Positions 62,247-64,000 of a stretch of 64,000 nt of DNA are shown here, piece by piece. This DNA comes from Bacillus testis (lineage in GTDB: Bacteria > Bacillota > Bacilli > Bacillales > DSM-1321). Made by a program: the position numbers and the translations under genes. How positions within the stretch are numbered: position 1 is the stretch's first letter; each line of letters begins with the position of its first letter. The notes beneath the pieces are model-generated. The model was given only the letters and a program-made list of their open reading frames with translations, had not been told where the DNA came from and made no database searches. The DNA lies in the NCBI RefSeq assembly GCF_001243895.1, contig NZ_LN851186.1, forward strand, positions 1,398,339 to 1,462,338, given 5' to 3'.

Positions 62247-62474
62247 ATGATAGAACGTGCTTTATCGGAGATTTCTTCGGATATTCAAGTGAAGAGAATG
62301 GAATTAATTCAATTTGCGTCTCTATATGGTCTGAATCATTCTATTACAATTCAAAAAAGTGAAGATTTAGATCAAGTGATATATGAATATCAGATTAGTT
62401 CACAAATCCATGCTGAAAAGCAAAAGGAAATAAACTCATTCTGGAAGAAGAATTTTCAATTGGCCATTTCATAA
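62247..62474 (+). CDS. Spo0E-like aspartyl-phosphate phosphatase
   Basis: A 75-residue helical protein. It has the helix-turn-helix layout of the Spo0E family: K-R-M-E-L-I-Q-F-A-S-L-Y-G-L-N-H, then S-E-D-L-D-Q-V-I, close to the S-x-x-L-D signature of Spo0E, YisI and YnzD, which dephosphorylate Spo0A-P. The chosen start ATG 62247 has AGGGAG 11 bases upstream; a longer frame from 62208 has no ribosome site but adds 13 residues. Its position 0.9 kb after the PAS kinase is suggestive of opposite actions on the phosphorelay. Confidence 0.68.
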   Translation: MIERALSEISSDIQVKRMELIQFASLYGLNHSITIQKSEDLDQVIYEYQISSQIHAEKQKEINSFWKKNFQLAIS

Positions 62475-62494
62475 TGCCCTGGATAGGCAAATAA

Positions 62495-63226
62495 TCAGGA
62501 TGAGGTCATTAGCATGACCATAACCAGCAGACCGGCAATAAAAGAAAAGGTAGCTGCCCGTTCATTGCCGTCCCCATGGCTTTCGGGAATCAACTCTTTA
62601 TAGATAATGAATAGCATGGCTCCGGCTGCAAAAGCAAGTCCAATCGGAATCAAATTCTGGATATAGGTAGTCATAGTATATCCCACAAGGGAAGCGGCAA
62701 TTTCGATTGTCCCGGTCCCGGCGGCGATGATGAACGCTTTCCACTTGGAAATATTGAGGTTGAGGAGGAATAGGGCGACTAGGAACCCTTCTGGGGCATT
62801 CTGGAGACCAATCGCCATAGCAATAAGATTGCCGGTTTCCGTGTCGGGCGATGCATAGGAAACACCTACCGACAGGCCTTCGGGAATGTTATGCAGAGTA
62901 ATGGCCATAATGATGAGCATCGCTTTTTGTTCATATGCAAAAGGAATGTTCGAATGATTCACATCGATATGAGGAATATTTTTTTCCATAAAAGTAAGTG
63001 TCGCTACTCCAAAATAAATACCGATAACAAGCGGTACAAACCCTCCAAGTTCCATCGCTTCCGGAATGAGTCCCATCATACAAGCGGACATCATGATGCC
63101 CGCTGTAAAGGCAAGAAGGATATCACGGAAGCGGTGGGTGAAGGATTTTGTCACAAATAGAATAATAAAAGCCCCCAAGCCTGTAGACATGGCGGAACAG
63201 AAGCTTCCTAAAAGCAAATCGGGCAT
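62495..63226 (-). CDS. ZIP-family metal transporter
   Basis: A 243-residue divalent-metal transporter with eight membrane segments. Metal-site residues are in H-N-I-P-E-G-L-S-V-G (TM4) and Q-N-A-P-E-G-F-L-V-A (TM5), which in ZIPs form the binuclear site. The first His-rich loop holds H-I-D-V-N-H. Zinc, iron or manganese are possible. ATG at 63226 is chosen because GGAG lies 7 bases upstream; the ATG at 63238 overlaps it. Confidence 0.9.
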   Translation of the reverse strand: MPDLLLGSFCSAMSTGLGAFIILFVTKSFTHRFRDILLAFTAGIMMSACMMGLIPEAMELGGFVPLVIGIYFGVATLTFMEKNIPHIDVNHSNIPFAYEQKAMLIIMAITLHNIPEGLSVGVSYASPDTETGNLIAMAIGLQNAPEGFLVALFLLNLNISKWKAFIIAAGTGTIEIAASLVGYTMTTYIQNLIPIGLAFAAGAMLFIIYKELIPESHGDGNERAATFSFIAGLLVMVMLMTSS

Positions 63227-63330
63227 AATAAGCTCCATTTCTGTCAGCGATCAGCCAACTTGTACCTATATTCTATTGATAATGTATGGCGGAAAACAAA
63301 AATTATGAATGGAAAAGAGACATGCAGGGC

Positions 63331-63375
63331 AAACAAAGAAGCCACCCTCAACCTTTGAGGGTGGCTTCTTTGTTT
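63331..63375. terminator. Perfect 21-bp hairpin terminator
   Basis: AAACAAAGAAGCCACCCTCAA and its exact complement separated by CCT. The rest of the 63239-63753 gap contains repeat copy 12 and the promoter region of the last gene. Confidence 0.8.
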
Positions 63376-63578
63376 GTGCCCGGTATGGCCGCAATCTTTA
63401 ATGGTAAAAGTCTATAACTCTTCTGGTGGATGTAGCAATGGCTAGTTAATGAGAGTGTGAATTGGCTGGATTTGGCTTAAACCCTATAAAGCATCCTTCT
63501 AATCAAGAGGAGTATAGCCATTTTCAACTCTCTTTAAGTAAAGATGCCAACTTTTTTAGAAATCTGTTTTGCTGAAAT

Positions 63579-63642
63579 AAAGTGAAACTTTGATAAGGAG
63601 GGAGGAATTCACCCTACGGATCATTTGTTGAACCAATCGGAC
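63579..63642 (-). repeat. Dispersed repeat, copy 12 (reverse, right half)
   Basis: TAAAGTGAAACTTTGAT, a remnant of hairpin 2 (GGAGGGAGGAATTCACCCT), then ATTTGTTGAACCAATCGGACA. Confidence 0.65.
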
Positions 63643-63753
63643 ATTTATAATAGCTTTGTATTTTAGTTGAACGATAGATGTGAAAGGTTTGGTTTACAAA
63701 AGGAAAGGGGATTGTAAAAATAAAACATAGACTTTTACAGGGGGTATTCTCTA

Positions 63754-64000
63754 ATGAAAAAGCAAGTCATTTTTTTGCTTTTTAGCACTGCGGCATTTAT
63801 GTTGGCACTTGCAATCGCAGTGATGAATCCGGATAAAGCAGAGGCCGAAGAATCATCGATGATTGAAACGCGCCAGAAATTCTTTGGGAAAGAAAATGTG
63901 AATCCAGTTACTGGCGGCATCAATAAGGATAAAGTGATTCTTTCATGGATTGGTGTATCGAATTTTGCAGCTGCAATCAACGGGCATGTTGTTCTGCTTG
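63754..64000 (+). CDS. Secreted protein, 3' end outside the window (possibly MBL-fold hydrolase)
   Basis: The first 82 codons of a protein with a signal peptide (M-K-K-Q-V-I-F-L-L-F, cleavage near A-E-A-E about residue 31-33). The mature part contains V-I-L-S-W-I-G-V-S-N-F-A-A-A-I-N-G-H-V-V-L-L, which recalls the first beta strands of metallo-beta-lactamase-fold hydrolases, but no metal motif is in view. AGGGGGTA precedes ATG. Identity is tentative. Confidence 0.55.
   Translation, partial: MKKQVIFLLFSTAAFMLALAIAVMNPDKAEAEESSMIETRQKFFGKENVNPVTGGINKDKVILSWIGVSNFAAAINGHVVLL

Noticed and set aside
10287..63642. Dispersed repeats as a CRISPR array
   Set aside because: Copies are kilobases apart, in both orientations, without regular spacers and without cas genes.

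Overview
The window is chromosomal DNA of an endospore-forming member of the Bacillaceae. The evidence is an alpha/beta-type small acid-soluble spore protein behind a SigmaG-like promoter, a Spo0E-like protein and a multi-PAS kinase of the sporulation type, a ComK homologue, a qoxABCD quinol oxidase, a dpp-ykf operon in the Bacillus subtilis gene order, two T-box leaders, and Shine-Dalgarno sequences before almost every gene. I cannot name the species. There are no rRNA or tRNA genes, no insertion sequences and no CRISPR array.

Layout. 1-8.1 kb: end of a dpp-ykf operon for uptake and recycling of murein peptides (dppC partial, dppD, dppE, ykfA, ykfB, ykfC, ykfD), followed by an unusual cytoplasmic beta-lactamase-fold hydrolase. 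8.2-10.2 kb: phasin-like protein and UbiB/AarF kinase. 10.5-12.8 kb: polar amino-acid ABC transporter. 13-16.5 kb: small metallopeptidase, DHH phosphoesterase, alpha/beta hydrolase, PAP2 phosphatase. 16.6-20.3 kb: two small unknowns, then a feoA-feoB operon (minus strand) in which feoB is split in two and the promoter carries an MntR-like operator. 20.6-25.7 kb: M29 aminopeptidase, then a cobalamin riboswitch and btuF-btuC-btuD. 25.7-31.8 kb: an orphaned T-box, a C45-like hydrolase, a broken NUDIX gene, a ferritin-like protein, an exopolysaccharide deacetylase-like protein, GDPD, a DUF1659/DUF2922/YvrJ cluster. 31.8-35.4 kb (minus strand): cold-shock protein, GNAT, and two tandem nucleoside transporters. 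35.5-45.2 kb: RF3, a Tyr-type T-box and NhaC-family transporter, aldehyde dehydrogenase, a yybP-ykoY (Mn2+) riboswitch with terC, GNAT, SASP, FAD oxidoreductase. 45.2-50.6 kb: K+ transporter and the qoxABCD operon (minus strand). 50.6-52.4 kb: a long AT-rich structured leader and comK-like gene. 52.5-64 kb: amino-acid permease, membrane acyltransferase, 2-oxoacid:ferredoxin oxidoreductase, PAS histidine kinase, YkvA-like protein, Spo0E-like protein, ZIP metal transporter, and the start of a secreted protein.

Themes. Peptide and cell-wall recycling (first 8 kb), metal homeostasis (feo, Mn2+ riboswitch/TerC, ZIP, B12 uptake) and differentiation control (ComK, PAS kinase, Spo0E-like, SASP) dominate. 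Nothing looks like a phage, island or defence system. The most unusual items are a dispersed two-hairpin repeat family with at least 12 intergenic copies, the hairpin-rich leader with a small ORF before comK, and two T-boxes whose output is abnormal (one has lost its gene, one lacks a clear terminator).
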